Made by a program: the position numbers and the translations under genes. Shown here piece after piece: positions 14,148-22,892 of a stretch of 27,050 bases of DNA. This DNA comes from Porphyromonadaceae bacterium UBA4702 (lineage in GTDB: Bacteria; Bacteroidota; Bacteroidia; Bacteroidales; Muribaculaceae): the NCBI GenBank assembly GCA_002404675.1, contig DHKE01000096.1:1-27050 (forward strand). Reading direction: 5' to 3'. The notes under the pieces were generated by a model. That model saw nothing but the letters and a program-made list of their open reading frames with translations. It did not search any database and had not been told where the DNA came from. Numbering within the stretch: the first letter of the stretch is position 1; each line of letters begins with the position of its first letter.

Positions 14148-16928
14148 TCAGATGCGGACTTTCACGGTCCGGGCGGTGCCGCCTTGCATGGCGCGTACGA
14201 TGTAGATGCCGCGCGGCAGGGTGAGGCTGACGGTGTCTGTAGCCGAGCCTTCTGCGCGGTATACGCATAAGCCGGCGGGGGTGTAGACGGCTATGCCGCC
14301 GTCGCTCCCGGCGATGTTGAGCGTCCCATTGCTTCCGCTGACGGTGAGGCGCGTGCTGTCGCTGGCGATGCTTTCAACCTCGGTCAGGTCTGCCGAGCCT
14401 ATGACTGCGTAGCAGTTGGGCGCGACGGTTATGTAGCCGGCTGCGGCGTTGTAGGCCGGGTCGGTGTCATACGATTTGGACAGCACCTGGTAGTCAGCGT
14501 TGTCTGACGACTTGAAGGGTACGGAGACGTTTATCGGCTCGCCGTCGATGTTGGGGTTGACGGCGAGGAGTATCTGCTGGTTTCCGTTGTTGAGGACTAT
14601 CGAGCGTCCGTTGTTCCAGTATGAGGCGGAGGTGTTGACAGTCACCTGCACGTCGCGTGAGAACATCTGCGGGTTGTTGTTGCGTATGGCGGCGAGTTCG
14701 GCATACGAGTTGTATAGGCCGTGGCGGTTGGCGTTGTCCAGGTGCTTCCAGTTGACGGTCTTGGGGTCGGTGTTGTTGCCGCCGGAGTTCTTGGTGTTCT
14801 GTGCGTTGCCGAGTTCGGAGAACTGCCAGATCATGTGCGCACCGGGCGACATCATCATCTGCGCGGCGGCAGAGCCGAGGCGGTGCATGGAGTTGACGAT
14901 GTTACCCTTGATGCCAGTTGCGCCGCTGGTGTTCTGGACGTATGCGAGGCGTTGCTCGTCGTGCGATTCGAGGTATGACACTGTCGAGCCCCAGTTGCGG
15001 CTGTCGGCGGGGGCGTAGAAGCGGTTGAGGCCGGAGTTGTCTTTCAGCCCGGCGGCATACTGCGAGCCGGAGTAGTTTACGTTGGCCCAGTTGAGCTGCC
15101 CGTATTCAGCCATGGCGTTCTCCTCGGCTGGCGAGGCGAGGTTCTCGTTGATGAAGTATGCGTCGGGGTTAACCTCCGTTACGGCCTGCTGGAAGCGGCG
15201 CATATTGTCGATGCGCGACTGGTTGAACTGCTCGGTGGCGGAATCGCCAGAGCCGTTGTACGACGAGTTGTCGCCGAGGCCTTTGACCAGGTCGAAGCGG
15301 AAGCCGTCAACGCGGTATTCGGTGAGCCAGTACTGCAGCACGTCGCAGAAGTACTGCCGGACGAGCGGGTTGCCCTGGTTCCAGTCGTTCAGCACGCTGT
15401 AAGCATGTGGCGCGGTGGCGTTGAAGAAGGGGTTGGAGCCGGCGGGGTACATCTGGTACCAGGGGTGCAGCCAGTCGCTCTGGTTGAAGACCATGTCGAG
15501 TATGACGGCGATGCCGTTGCGGTGGCACTCGTCGATGAATGCCTTGTAGTCGGCCGGTGTGCCGTAAGCCTTGTCGGGGGCGAAGTAGAAGTTGGGGTTG
15601 TAGCCCCACGAGTTGTTGCCGTTGAATTCGGTGATGGGCATCAGTTCGACGGCGTTGACGCCGAGCTGCTTGAGGTAGGGTATCTTCTCCATGGCGAGGC
15701 GGACGTTGCCGTTGCCGTATGCCTGGCCTTCAGTGCCGGTGAAATCGCGCAGCAGCAGCTCGTAGATGAGCAGGTTGGAGGCCTCCGCGCCTTTGAACCC
15801 GGACACTTGCCAGTCGTAGTCGTTGATGTTGTCATTGAACACCGCGAGCGGCACGTCGCTGACGGCATCGGGGTATGCCGGCATATCGGGGAACACGCCT
15901 TCGGCTATGTACCGGTCATAGTTGGGGTCGAGTATCAGGCGTGCGTAGGGGTCGCCGACCTTGGTCGTGCCGTCTATCAGGTAGTAGTACATATAGTCCT
16001 TGCCGCGCTCGAGGCCGGGGACTGTAATCCAGAAATAGCGGTTGCCCTCGTAGTCCTGGTATGCCATGGTGTATTTCGTGTCTGTGGCATAGACGTTCCA
16101 GCTTCCCACGAGCATAGCCGTCTGCTTCTGCGGCGCGGCGATGCAGAACGTCACCGAGCCGTCGCCGTTGCGCACTGCGCCCATGACGGGCTTGCCGCCG
16201 GGGTAGTCGGCAGCTGTTGAGGGTGCGAGGCATACGTATTCTATTGACTTGGTGACGGTTTTTCCGCCGGCAGTGGCAGTGCCGGTCACGGTGTAGTTGC
16301 CTGACTGAGCAAAGCTGTATTTGGCGGTCAGCTCCGTCTTGCCGGAGGCAGTGCCGATGCTGCTGCCGTTGACTGAGAGGGTGAGGTCAGCAGCCTGTGA
16401 GGCGAGGAGGGTGAAGCTGACGTTGCTCTGCGGCTGCAAGACAGTGCCGTCAGTGTCAGCAGACAGCGATACTTGCAGCCCTTCGGGCAGCACGTCGAGG
16501 AATATGTCGGTATTGCCCGTGCCTTTTCCCTCGGCAGTGCAGGAGGCGTTGCGGAACACGAAGGCAAGACGCTTGACGCTTACAGTCGGGTCGGTGATGC
16601 CGTAGTATGAGCGTATGTCGCCGATGTCGAGTTTCCAGAGGTCAGTGCTGACATACTCGAGCTTGTACTTCGCGCTGTTGTCGCCCCAGTTGGGGGCGTA
16701 CTTCCAGTCGCTTGACGATACAGAAGTGTTGGTTATTACGCCAGTGTGGGCGTATATCTGCGCCGAAGCCGGCTGTCCCATAAGCCCCTTGTTGCCCTGG
16801 TCTGCGTGGAAATATATTACCACGTCAGGGCTGCTCTCCTGGAGCAGTGACGGTGTGGAGGTGACTTGGGCGGATAGGGTGAACGAAGCCGCCGCAAGTG
16901 CTGTGATGGATAGTAGTTTCTTGAACAT
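14148..16928 (-). CDS. Secreted GH13 alpha-amylase-family enzyme with type IX secretion tail
   Basis: 926 residues from the ATG at 16928, which begins MFKKLLSITALAAASFTLSAQ, a signal peptide; the longer open frame includes palindromic repeat sequence and is not used. Next come a starch-binding-like beta domain (about 35-135), an Ig-like region (150-235) and an early-set domain with GSWNVYATDTKYTM (about 245-345). The GH13 barrel (385-760) has region I LDMVFNQS (478-484), region II GFRFD with nucleophile D546, region III FINENLA with acid/base E595, and region IV LESHDEQ with D657. The last ~70 residues match a type IX secretion sorting domain ending GIYIVR...TVKVRI. It should act on alpha-glucans at the surface or outside; exact product specificity is not determined. 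Region I has Gln where most GH13 enzymes have His. Confidence 0.9.
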   Translation of the reverse strand: MFKKLLSITALAAASFTLSAQVTSTPSLLQESSPDVVIYFHADQGNKGLMGQPASAQIYAHTGVITNTSVSSSDWKYAPNWGDNSAKYKLEYVSTDLWKLDIGDIRSYYGITDPTVSVKRLAFVFRNASCTAEGKGTGNTDIFLDVLPEGLQVSLSADTDGTVLQPQSNVSFTLLASQAADLTLSVNGSSIGTASGKTELTAKYSFAQSGNYTVTGTATAGGKTVTKSIEYVCLAPSTAADYPGGKPVMGAVRNGDGSVTFCIAAPQKQTAMLVGSWNVYATDTKYTMAYQDYEGNRYFWITVPGLERGKDYMYYYLIDGTTKVGDPYARLILDPNYDRYIAEGVFPDMPAYPDAVSDVPLAVFNDNINDYDWQVSGFKGAEASNLLIYELLLRDFTGTEGQAYGNGNVRLAMEKIPYLKQLGVNAVELMPITEFNGNNSWGYNPNFYFAPDKAYGTPADYKAFIDECHRNGIAVILDMVFNQSDWLHPWYQMYPAGSNPFFNATAPHAYSVLNDWNQGNPLVRQYFCDVLQYWLTEYRVDGFRFDLVKGLGDNSSYNGSGDSATEQFNQSRIDNMRRFQQAVTEVNPDAYFINENLASPAEENAMAEYGQLNWANVNYSGSQYAAGLKDNSGLNRFYAPADSRNWGSTVSYLESHDEQRLAYVQNTSGATGIKGNIVNSMHRLGSAAAQMMMSPGAHMIWQFSELGNAQNTKNSGGNNTDPKTVNWKHLDNANRHGLYNSYAELAAIRNNNPQMFSRDVQVTVNTSASYWNNGRSIVLNNGNQQILLAVNPNIDGEPINVSVPFKSSDNADYQVLSKSYDTDPAYNAAAGYITVAPNCYAVIGSADLTEVESIASDSTRLTVSGSNGTLNIAGSDGGIAVYTPAGLCVYRAEGSATDTVSLTLPRGIYIVRAMQGGTARTVKVRI

Positions 16929-16990
16929 ATTTTTAGTAGTATTGTAGTGTAATTCAGCCGATTGAGGGTGTGTGCAAAATATGCGCAGCT

Positions 16991-17086
16991 GGGTAGGGAC
17001 ACGGCGTGCCGTGTCCGAAGGGCGACAAACACAATCGATTGATATGCAATGACTTGGTTGCGGACACGGCACGCCGTGTCCCTACC
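16991..17086. repeat. Palindromic element copy B (96 bp, both arms intact)
   Basis: Two perfect inverted arms of 25 bases (16992-17016 and 17062-17086) each contain the self-complementary core GGACACGGCGTGCCGTGTCC or its complement, with GGTAGGG/CCCTACC at the outer edges. The 45-base spacer is only weakly related to copies A and C. It lies between the amylase start and the DUF695 stop. A TATTTTG-like sequence near 16974-16981 may be the amylase -7 box but does not fit the consensus strictly. Confidence 0.85.
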
Positions 17087-17150
17087 TTGCCGCCCCAATC
17101 ATACGCAGTCTGTGCATTTTGACACACCACCATAATTGTCCTGAAGGGGG

Positions 17151-17594
17151 TCACTCCCCGGGGTTGATGTATGTGTTTTCGCGCATCTGGCGGTATTCCT
17201 CCCAGTCGGGGTCGGACTCCGCATCGATGACTATAGGCAGTGCCGGCAGCTCCTGCAGTGCGCGGTTGAACACTGATGAGAACACGCGCAGGTTTGAGGT
17301 GTAAATGACCCAGTTGCGTTCCCCCGCACCAGTGTAAATGCCTGTTATCACGCCGATTTTCTTCTCTCGGCGGAAGGCGGCTTTCAGAGCCTCGTCGGCC
17401 TGTTCCATCAGTTCCGCGTCCTCGCGAGAGGGCATGCCGTCGGGGAGTGCGTCGTATTTCCACGACACGTCGATGCGGTAGATGTATTTGCCGCTCTGTC
17501 GCACCTCATCGATGTCATCGCGGCCAGTGATCATTATCAGCTGGCCGTTGTCCGCCTCTGCCGGGGCTGTCCACCATTCGTCGCTTATTGTCAT
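17151..17594 (-). CDS. DUF695 domain-containing protein
   Basis: 147 residues. The start EWWTAPAEADNGQLIMITGRDDIDE and the pattern YRIDVSWKYDALPDGMPS...LMEQADEAL, then VITGIYTGAGERNWVIYTSN, match the DUF695 domain, in which a protein reports or binds an unknown ligand. No signal peptide or membrane segment is seen, so it should be cytoplasmic. It is 19 bases downstream of the Smr gene on the same strand and probably translated from the same mRNA. Function unknown. Confidence 0.85.
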   Translation of the reverse strand: MTISDEWWTAPAEADNGQLIMITGRDDIDEVRQSGKYIYRIDVSWKYDALPDGMPSREDAELMEQADEALKAAFRREKKIGVITGIYTGAGERNWVIYTSNLRVFSSVFNRALQELPALPIVIDAESDPDWEEYRQMRENTYINPGE

Positions 17595-17613
17595 AGCGTT
17601 AAGTGTTTGTGTG

Positions 17614-18726
17614 TCAATGTATAGTCACGAGCGTTGCTCCAAATCCGTATTCGCGGAATGAGGCATCTTGCGTGGTCGCTTTCGGGTATTCGCGTTTCAG
17701 CAGGCTGAGCACCTCGCGTCGCAGCACGCCCTCCCCCTTGCCGTGGATGAAGACTATCTTCTGGCCGAGGCGGCGGGCGTTGGCCTTCATGACGCGGCGC
17801 ACCTCGTCGAGCTGCATCTGCAGCATTGCGGCATTGTCCATGCCGGCAGTGGTGTCTGTCAGTTCGCCGATGTGCAGGTCCACCTCGATGAGGGGGAGCA
17901 GCTTGTTGGGGTTGTCAGCGTCGTTTTTCGGCTTTTTCTTTTTGGGCGTGTCCACGCGGTATTTCTCTTGCAGCCGGCGTGCCGCATCCTCCTCGCCCTT
18001 TTCGGTGTCAGCAAAGGGTGTGCGCGGCTGCGCGTCGTCGCTGACGAGGGGCAGCTCTATCACCGGCGTATCGAAATATGTGCCGGGACGGAAGCAGTGC
18101 AGCTTGTGGAACTTGGTGAGGTCGATGCGTCGCGAGACGTTTATGACGGGCTTCAGCTCGTAGGGCTTCCCTTCCTTGTATGCCACGGCTTGCAGGGCGA
18201 TGCGCTCTATGTCCGGCAGGTCGGCATGGGAATACTCGTGCAGGTCTATCAGCTCGTTGGGGGCGACAGAGCCTTGGTATACCACTGTCCATTGGTGTTC
18301 CTCCGCGCTGCGGCGGGCGAAGGTGAACAGCAGGTGGTAGTTGGAGTCGTTGACCAGGACGGCGTTGAACGTTGCCTGTGACAGCTCGCGTGTCGAGGAG
18401 GGCTCGAAGGCGAGGACGATGTTCAGCTTGTCGCCGTGCTGGGTCTCCACTACCGGCAGCGGCTTCTCCTCCGCTTTCGGCACGGGAGCCGGTTCGGGTG
18501 TCTGCGGACGAGCCGTCGCCGCGTCGCGTATGCTCTGGTCAAACATCAGCTTCGGGCCGCCGCTCTGCGCCGGGTGCCCGGCAGGCATGACCACCACCAG
18601 GTCGGAAATCAGCATCGGGTTCTCGAAGCCGTTGTCCTCGACGTATGCTATCTTGCCGTCAACGCGGGTGACGATGCCGCCGCCCACCTCGTTGAGGTAT
18701 CTTACTGTGTCTCCTTTCTTTACCAT
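17614..18726 (-). CDS. DUF2027 and Smr domain protein
   Basis: 370 residues. An N-terminal SH3-like segment (VKKGDTVRYLNEVGGGIVTRVDGKIAYVEDNGFENPML) opens the Bacteroidetes DUF2027 module, which continues through about residue 240. A Lys/Pro-rich charged linker (TPKKKKPKNDADNPNK) leads to a C-terminal Smr domain with VDLHIGEL and the HGKGEGVLRREV motif, ending GFGATLVTIH. Smr domains bind and often nick nucleic acids; related stand-alone proteins act on stalled ribosomes or branched DNA. The role of the DUF2027 fusion is not known. It sits between phoH (41-base gap) and DUF695 (19-base gap) in a leftward run. Confidence 0.88.
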   Translation of the reverse strand: MVKKGDTVRYLNEVGGGIVTRVDGKIAYVEDNGFENPMLISDLVVVMPAGHPAQSGGPKLMFDQSIRDAATARPQTPEPAPVPKAEEKPLPVVETQHGDKLNIVLAFEPSSTRELSQATFNAVLVNDSNYHLLFTFARRSAEEHQWTVVYQGSVAPNELIDLHEYSHADLPDIERIALQAVAYKEGKPYELKPVINVSRRIDLTKFHKLHCFRPGTYFDTPVIELPLVSDDAQPRTPFADTEKGEEDAARRLQEKYRVDTPKKKKPKNDADNPNKLLPLIEVDLHIGELTDTTAGMDNAAMLQMQLDEVRRVMKANARRLGQKIVFIHGKGEGVLRREVLSLLKREYPKATTQDASFREYGFGATLVTIH

Positions 18727-18767
18727 GTCATTCTCGTTTTATCGGCAACCGGACTGGGCGCGTGTCG

Positions 18768-19769
18768 TCACTGCGGCTGCTCCGCCTTTGCGGCGGCGCG
18801 GTCGGCGAGCTGCTGCTCCCACTCGCGGTCTACCTGTTTCTCGCGGGCCTCGTAGGCATCGACTATGCGCTGCACGAGCGGATGCCGCACGATGTCCTTC
18901 TTCTCGTATTCTATTATCCCTATTCCCTTTACGCCTCGCAGTATGCGCAGCGACTGCACCAGTCCGCTCTGTATGGAGCGCGGCAGGTCTATCTGCGAGC
19001 AGTCGCCGGTGACGATCATCTTTGCGCCCATGCCGAGGCGTGTCAGGAACATCTTCATCTGGTGCTTGGTGGTGTTCTGCGCCTCGTCGAGTATGATGAT
19101 CGCGTCGTTGAGCGTGCGGCCGCGCATGAATGCCAGCGGCGCGATCTGTATCGTGTCCGCCTCCATGTATTCCTTCAGCTTGAGCTGCGGCAGCATGTCC
19201 TCGAGAGCGTCATACAGGGGACGCAGGTACGGGTCTATCTTGTCTTTCATGTCGCCGGGGAGGAAGCCGAGCTTCTCGCCGGCCTCGACAGCGGGGCGCG
19301 ACAGGATGATGCGCTTGCACTCACGCGCCTTCAACGCGCTCACTGCCAGTGCTATGGCGATGTATGTCTTGCCCGTTCCGGCCGGGCCGAGGGCGAATGT
19401 CAGGTCGTTGCGCTGGAACGACTGCACCATGCGTGCCTGGTTGGCGTTGCGCGGTATTATGGGCCGCCCGGAGGTGGAGTAGAGGATAGCTCCTTCCTGC
19501 GACACGCGCTTGGGCGCGTCGCCCTTGATGATGTCGATTATGGCATCTTCGCTGAGCGAGTTGTATTGCGTGGCATACTCTTCCAGCTTCTTGATCTTGT
19601 CGGCAAACTCGGCGGTCTCGCTGTCCTCGCCGATCACCTTGATCACATTGCCGCGTGCCGCCATGCGCAATTTCGGGAAGAGATTGCGTATCAGGTTGAT
19701 GTTGTTGTTGTTGACCCCGTAGAACACCTGCGGGTCAACGTCGCTGATGATTATTATGCGCTCGTTCAT
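18768..19769 (-). CDS. PhoH-family ATPase (PhoH-like, ybeZ type)
   Basis: 333 residues with an N-terminal KH-like region and a P-loop domain. Walker A is GPAGTGKT (128-135), followed by SRPAVEAGEKLGFLPGD, and Walker B is ILDEAQNTT (226-234); TGDCSQIDLP follows as the sensor motif. YbeZ-like members act with the endonuclease YbeY in rRNA processing, and no ybeY gene is present in this window. The gene starts 36 bases after sufB and is probably cotranscribed with it and with the Smr gene, giving a leftward sufB-phoH-Smr-DUF695 unit. Confidence 0.93.
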   Translation of the reverse strand: MNERIIIISDVDPQVFYGVNNNNINLIRNLFPKLRMAARGNVIKVIGEDSETAEFADKIKKLEEYATQYNSLSEDAIIDIIKGDAPKRVSQEGAILYSTSGRPIIPRNANQARMVQSFQRNDLTFALGPAGTGKTYIAIALAVSALKARECKRIILSRPAVEAGEKLGFLPGDMKDKIDPYLRPLYDALEDMLPQLKLKEYMEADTIQIAPLAFMRGRTLNDAIIILDEAQNTTKHQMKMFLTRLGMGAKMIVTGDCSQIDLPRSIQSGLVQSLRILRGVKGIGIIEYEKKDIVRHPLVQRIVDAYEAREKQVDREWEQQLADRAAAKAEQPQ

Positions 19770-19805
19770 TTATGGTCTTTGGTATAGCGCGGGGGCTGCG
19801 GCGGC

Positions 19806-21284
19806 TTATCCCACCGACCCCTCGAGGGTCACTTGCAGCAGCTTCTGCGCTTCGACGGCAAACTCCATCGGCAGCTTCTTCATCACCTCCTGCGCGTAAC
19901 CGTTCACTATCAGCCCGACAGCCTTTTCCGTCGGGATGCCGCGTTGGCGGCAGTAGAATATCTGTTCTTCGTTAATCTTGGATGTCGTGGCCTCATGCTC
20001 GACGGTGCAGGTGTCGTTCTGCACGTCGATGTAGGGGAACGTGTGCGCCCCGCACTGGTCGCCCATGAGCAGCGAGTCGCACTGCGTGTAGTTGCGGCAG
20101 TTGTCAGCCTTGGCTGCCATCTTGACCTCGCCGCGGTAGCTGTTCTGCGACTTGCCGGCAGAGATGCCCTTGCTGACGATGGTCGAGCGCGAGCCGCGCC
20201 CGATGTGTATCATCTTAGTGCCCGTGTCGGCCTGCTGATAGTTGTTGGTGACGGCAACGGAGTAGAACTCGCCCACCGACTCGTCCCCCTTGAGGATGCA
20301 CGACGGGTATTTCCACGTGATGGCCGAGCCGGTCTCGACCTGCGTCCATGAGATTTTGGAGCGGTCGCCGCGGCACAGCCCGCGCTTGGTGACGAAATTG
20401 TAGATGCCGCCGCGCCCCTCGCTGTCGCCCGCATACCAGTTCTGCACCGTGGAATACTTGACCTCGGCGCGTTCCTCGGCGATGATTTCCACAATAGCGG
20501 CGTGCAGCTGGTTCTCGTCGCGCATCGGCGCGGTGCACCCCTCGAGGTAGCTGACGTAAGCATCGTCGTCGGCGACGATGAGCGTGCGCTCAAACTGTCC
20601 CGTGCCGGCGGCGTTGATGCGGAAATAGGTGCTCAGCTCCATGGGGCAGCGCACTCCCTTCGGTATGTAGACGAATGAGCCGTCGGAGAACACTGCCGAG
20701 TTAAGTGCCGCGTAGAAGTTGTCGCGGTAGCTCACCACCGAGCCGAGGTATTTGCGCACCAGGTCGGGGTAGTCCTTGACAGCCTCCGAGAACGAGCAGA
20801 AGATTACGCCCAGTTCGGCGAGCTTCTCGCGGTGGGTGGTGCGCACGCTCACCGAGTCCATGACCGCGTCCACAGCCACGCCGCTCAGGTGCTTCTGCTC
20901 CTCGAGCGAGATGCCCAGCTTGTTGAACGTCTTGACCAGTTCCGGGTCAACCTCGTCCATGCTTTTCTTCTTCTCCACGGGCTTCGGCGCGGCATAGTAG
21001 CTGATTGCCTGAAAGTCGATTTCCGGGATGTCGAGGTGCGCCCAGTGGGGTGGGGTGAGTGTCAGCCAGTGGCGGAACGCTTTGAGACGGAACTCCAGCA
21101 GCCAGTCCGGCTCCCCCTTCTTGGCTGAAATCTGGCGTATTACATCCTCGTTTATCCCCGGCGGCACTATCTCCGTGTCTATGTCGGTGACAAACCCGTA
21201 TTTGTATTCGCCGGCGGTCGCGTCCTTTATGATTTCGTCGTTGTCCGGCGCGGTGTTTTGACGTAGGTCCATTGTGGATGGCAT
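19806..21284 (-). CDS. sufB: Fe-S cluster scaffold protein SufB
   Basis: 492 residues from the ATG at 21284; a second ATG at 21272 is also possible, and the far longer frame is unsupported. The sequence has the SufB core: [12 protein letters not shown] near the start, [17 protein letters not shown], the beta-helix region with [25 protein letters not shown], and the C-terminal [15 protein letters not shown] with the Cys conserved in SufB, then [21 protein letters not shown]. It assembles Fe-S clusters with SufC and SufD, neither of which is next to it here; phoH follows instead and trkH precedes. The leader of about 85 bases contains a small GC-rich hairpin (21322-21340). Confidence 0.95.
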   Translation of the reverse strand: MPSTMDLRQNTAPDNDEIIKDATAGEYKYGFVTDIDTEIVPPGINEDVIRQISAKKGEPDWLLEFRLKAFRHWLTLTPPHWAHLDIPEIDFQAISYYAAPKPVEKKKSMDEVDPELVKTFNKLGISLEEQKHLSGVAVDAVMDSVSVRTTHREKLAELGVIFCSFSEAVKDYPDLVRKYLGSVVSYRDNFYAALNSAVFSDGSFVYIPKGVRCPMELSTYFRINAAGTGQFERTLIVADDDAYVSYLEGCTAPMRDENQLHAAIVEIIAEERAEVKYSTVQNWYAGDSEGRGGIYNFVTKRGLCRGDRSKISWTQVETGSAITWKYPSCILKGDESVGEFYSVAVTNNYQQADTGTKMIHIGRGSRSTIVSKGISAGKSQNSYRGEVKMAAKADNCRNYTQCDSLLMGDQCGAHTFPYIDVQNDTCTVEHEATTSKINEEQIFYCRQRGIPTEKAVGLIVNGYAQEVMKKLPMEFAVEAQKLLQVTLEGSVG

Positions 21285-21374
21285 GTTAATGATTTCAGGA
21301 GCGGCCCATGCCGGTGGCGGGCGGACAGCGCAAGCGTCCGGCAGCAGCCACGGCATACCACCCCAAATATGCTG

Positions 21375-21382
21375 CAAAATTA
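21375..21382 (-). promoter_or_regulatory. -7 box upstream of sufB
   Basis: The minus strand reads TAATTTTG here, matching TAnnTTTG. The expected TTTG box about 20 bases upstream is not seen. It would give a leader of about 85 bases. Confidence 0.5.
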
Positions 21383-21446
21383 GCAAATTCCGCGCTATTA
21401 CGGCTCGTTTCCGCCCGATAATATTCTGCGAGATGCAGCATGGGCA

Positions 21447-22838
21447 TCACAGCGCTATGTCTGCATCCTTGCTTTTTGCGCCGCGAAGTGCGTGGGTGGA
21501 CAGCGCAATGCCGAGGTTGAGCACTCCGATGCGCCCGATGTACATCAGCAGCGCAACGACCAGTTTGCCGAAAACGCTCAATTCGGGCGTCACTCCGAGG
21601 CTGATGCCCACTGTGCCCAGTGCCGACGCCGCCTCGAACAGCAATGAGGACATCGGCGAGTCTTCTGACACCACCAGCAGCACGACGCCGCTCAGCAGCG
21701 CGACGCCGTAGATCAGGATGCTGGCAAGCGCCGAATCCACCCGGTTGGCAGGCAGGCTGTTGCCGCGCAGTGTCACCTTGCTGTCGCCGCGCAGCCGCGA
21801 CATGACGAAGGCATAGACTGCCGATATCGTGGTGCACTTCACGCCGCCGCCGGTGCCGGACGGCGAGGCGCCGACGAACATTATAATCGTGAGCACGAGG
21901 GTGGAAGCCGGCGCAAGCGTGGAGAGGTCGAAAGTGTTGTAGCCCACGGTGGTCATGGCAGACATCGTCTGGAAGAAAGCCTCAAGCATCCTCGCGGCAA
22001 ACCCCTCGGACTGCCCCGAGGCAGGGAAGGCGGTCAGCGCCGCTGTCCCGGCGACTGTCATGGCCGTGGTCATCACCAGGATGACACGTGTGGTGAACGT
22101 GACACGGTAGCGCCGGTTCGTGCATTTGTTGCGTATGTCGGTGATGACTATGAAGCCCATGGCGCCGGCGAAACTCAGCACGGACACTATGATGTTGACA
22201 GGCAGGTTGTCCCTGAAGCTGCACAGCGAATCGTGGAACGTCGAGAAGCCGGCCGTGCCGAATGACGAGATGCTGATGAACAGCGCGTCCCACGCCGGGT
22301 GCTTCACTCCGCTGCCCCCGAAGGCTATCCACAGCGCTATGAACCCGGCCAGCTCGAAAATCAGCGTGAAGTGGACCACATTGTCGATGAGCCTCTTGAC
22401 GCTCAGCTCGTCCGGCGTAGGAAGGGCGGTGCGTATCACCTTGAAGTTCCGCTCCGGGATGCGGCGCGCCAGGTGCAGCATGAGGTACGAGCTGATGGTC
22501 ATGTAGCCGATCGACCCTATCTGGACGAGCAACAGGATGACGCATTGCCCGAAGGCGGTGTAGGCTCCCGGTATGTCAACCGTCGCCAGGCCGGTGGTGG
22601 AGACTGCCGACACGGCTGTGAACAGGTCGTCCACCCAGTTGCACGTCGCCGCCGTGTGCGACCACGGCAGCACCAGCAGGCCGAAGCCCAGCAGTATGTA
22701 GAACAGGTATGCCAGCGCGATGTTGCGCTCCGGCACGCTGGAATCGCACCCGAATGTCAGCAGCTTCGACATCGACACCTTGAAGGCGGCGGGCTTGACA
22801 TGGACCAGCGCTCTCAGCAGAAATCTCTTGAATTTCAT
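21447..22838 (-). CDS. TrkH/KtrB-type potassium uptake channel subunit
   Basis: 463 residues with repeated membrane-pore-membrane units. Selectivity-filter-like segments are visible: SAVSTTGLATVDIPG in the first repeat, SISSFGTAGFSTFHD in the second, SAMTTVGYNTFDLSTL with GASPSGTGGGVKCTT after it in the third, and EAASALGTVGISLGVTPELS in the fourth. These proteins carry K+ (often with Na+ or H+) across the inner membrane together with a cytosolic RCK regulator (TrkA or KtrA), which is absent from this window. The gene lies 54 bases after the acyl-CoA-ligase-like gene on the same strand. In other bacteria the regulators of such channels bind c-di-AMP. Confidence 0.93.
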   Translation of the reverse strand: MKFKRFLLRALVHVKPAAFKVSMSKLLTFGCDSSVPERNIALAYLFYILLGFGLLVLPWSHTAATCNWVDDLFTAVSAVSTTGLATVDIPGAYTAFGQCVILLLVQIGSIGYMTISSYLMLHLARRIPERNFKVIRTALPTPDELSVKRLIDNVVHFTLIFELAGFIALWIAFGGSGVKHPAWDALFISISSFGTAGFSTFHDSLCSFRDNLPVNIIVSVLSFAGAMGFIVITDIRNKCTNRRYRVTFTTRVILVMTTAMTVAGTAALTAFPASGQSEGFAARMLEAFFQTMSAMTTVGYNTFDLSTLAPASTLVLTIIMFVGASPSGTGGGVKCTTISAVYAFVMSRLRGDSKVTLRGNSLPANRVDSALASILIYGVALLSGVVLLVVSEDSPMSSLLFEAASALGTVGISLGVTPELSVFGKLVVALLMYIGRIGVLNLGIALSTHALRGAKSKDADIAL

Positions 22839-22892
22839 CTCGGTTTTCCCTGCGTTTCTTTAATGTCCGTATGTCCTACGCTCAGGCGCGGG

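Noticed and set aside
15405..16220. Open frame on the plus strand opposite the amylase
   Set aside because: It mirrors the GH13 barrel codons and has no independent support.
16929..17072. 48-codon N-terminal extension of the amylase
   Set aside because: It runs through palindromic element B and precedes a clear signal peptide beginning at 16928.
13328..17086. Repeats considered as a CRISPR array
   Set aside because: Copies are kilobases apart and palindromic, with no regular spacers and no cas genes.
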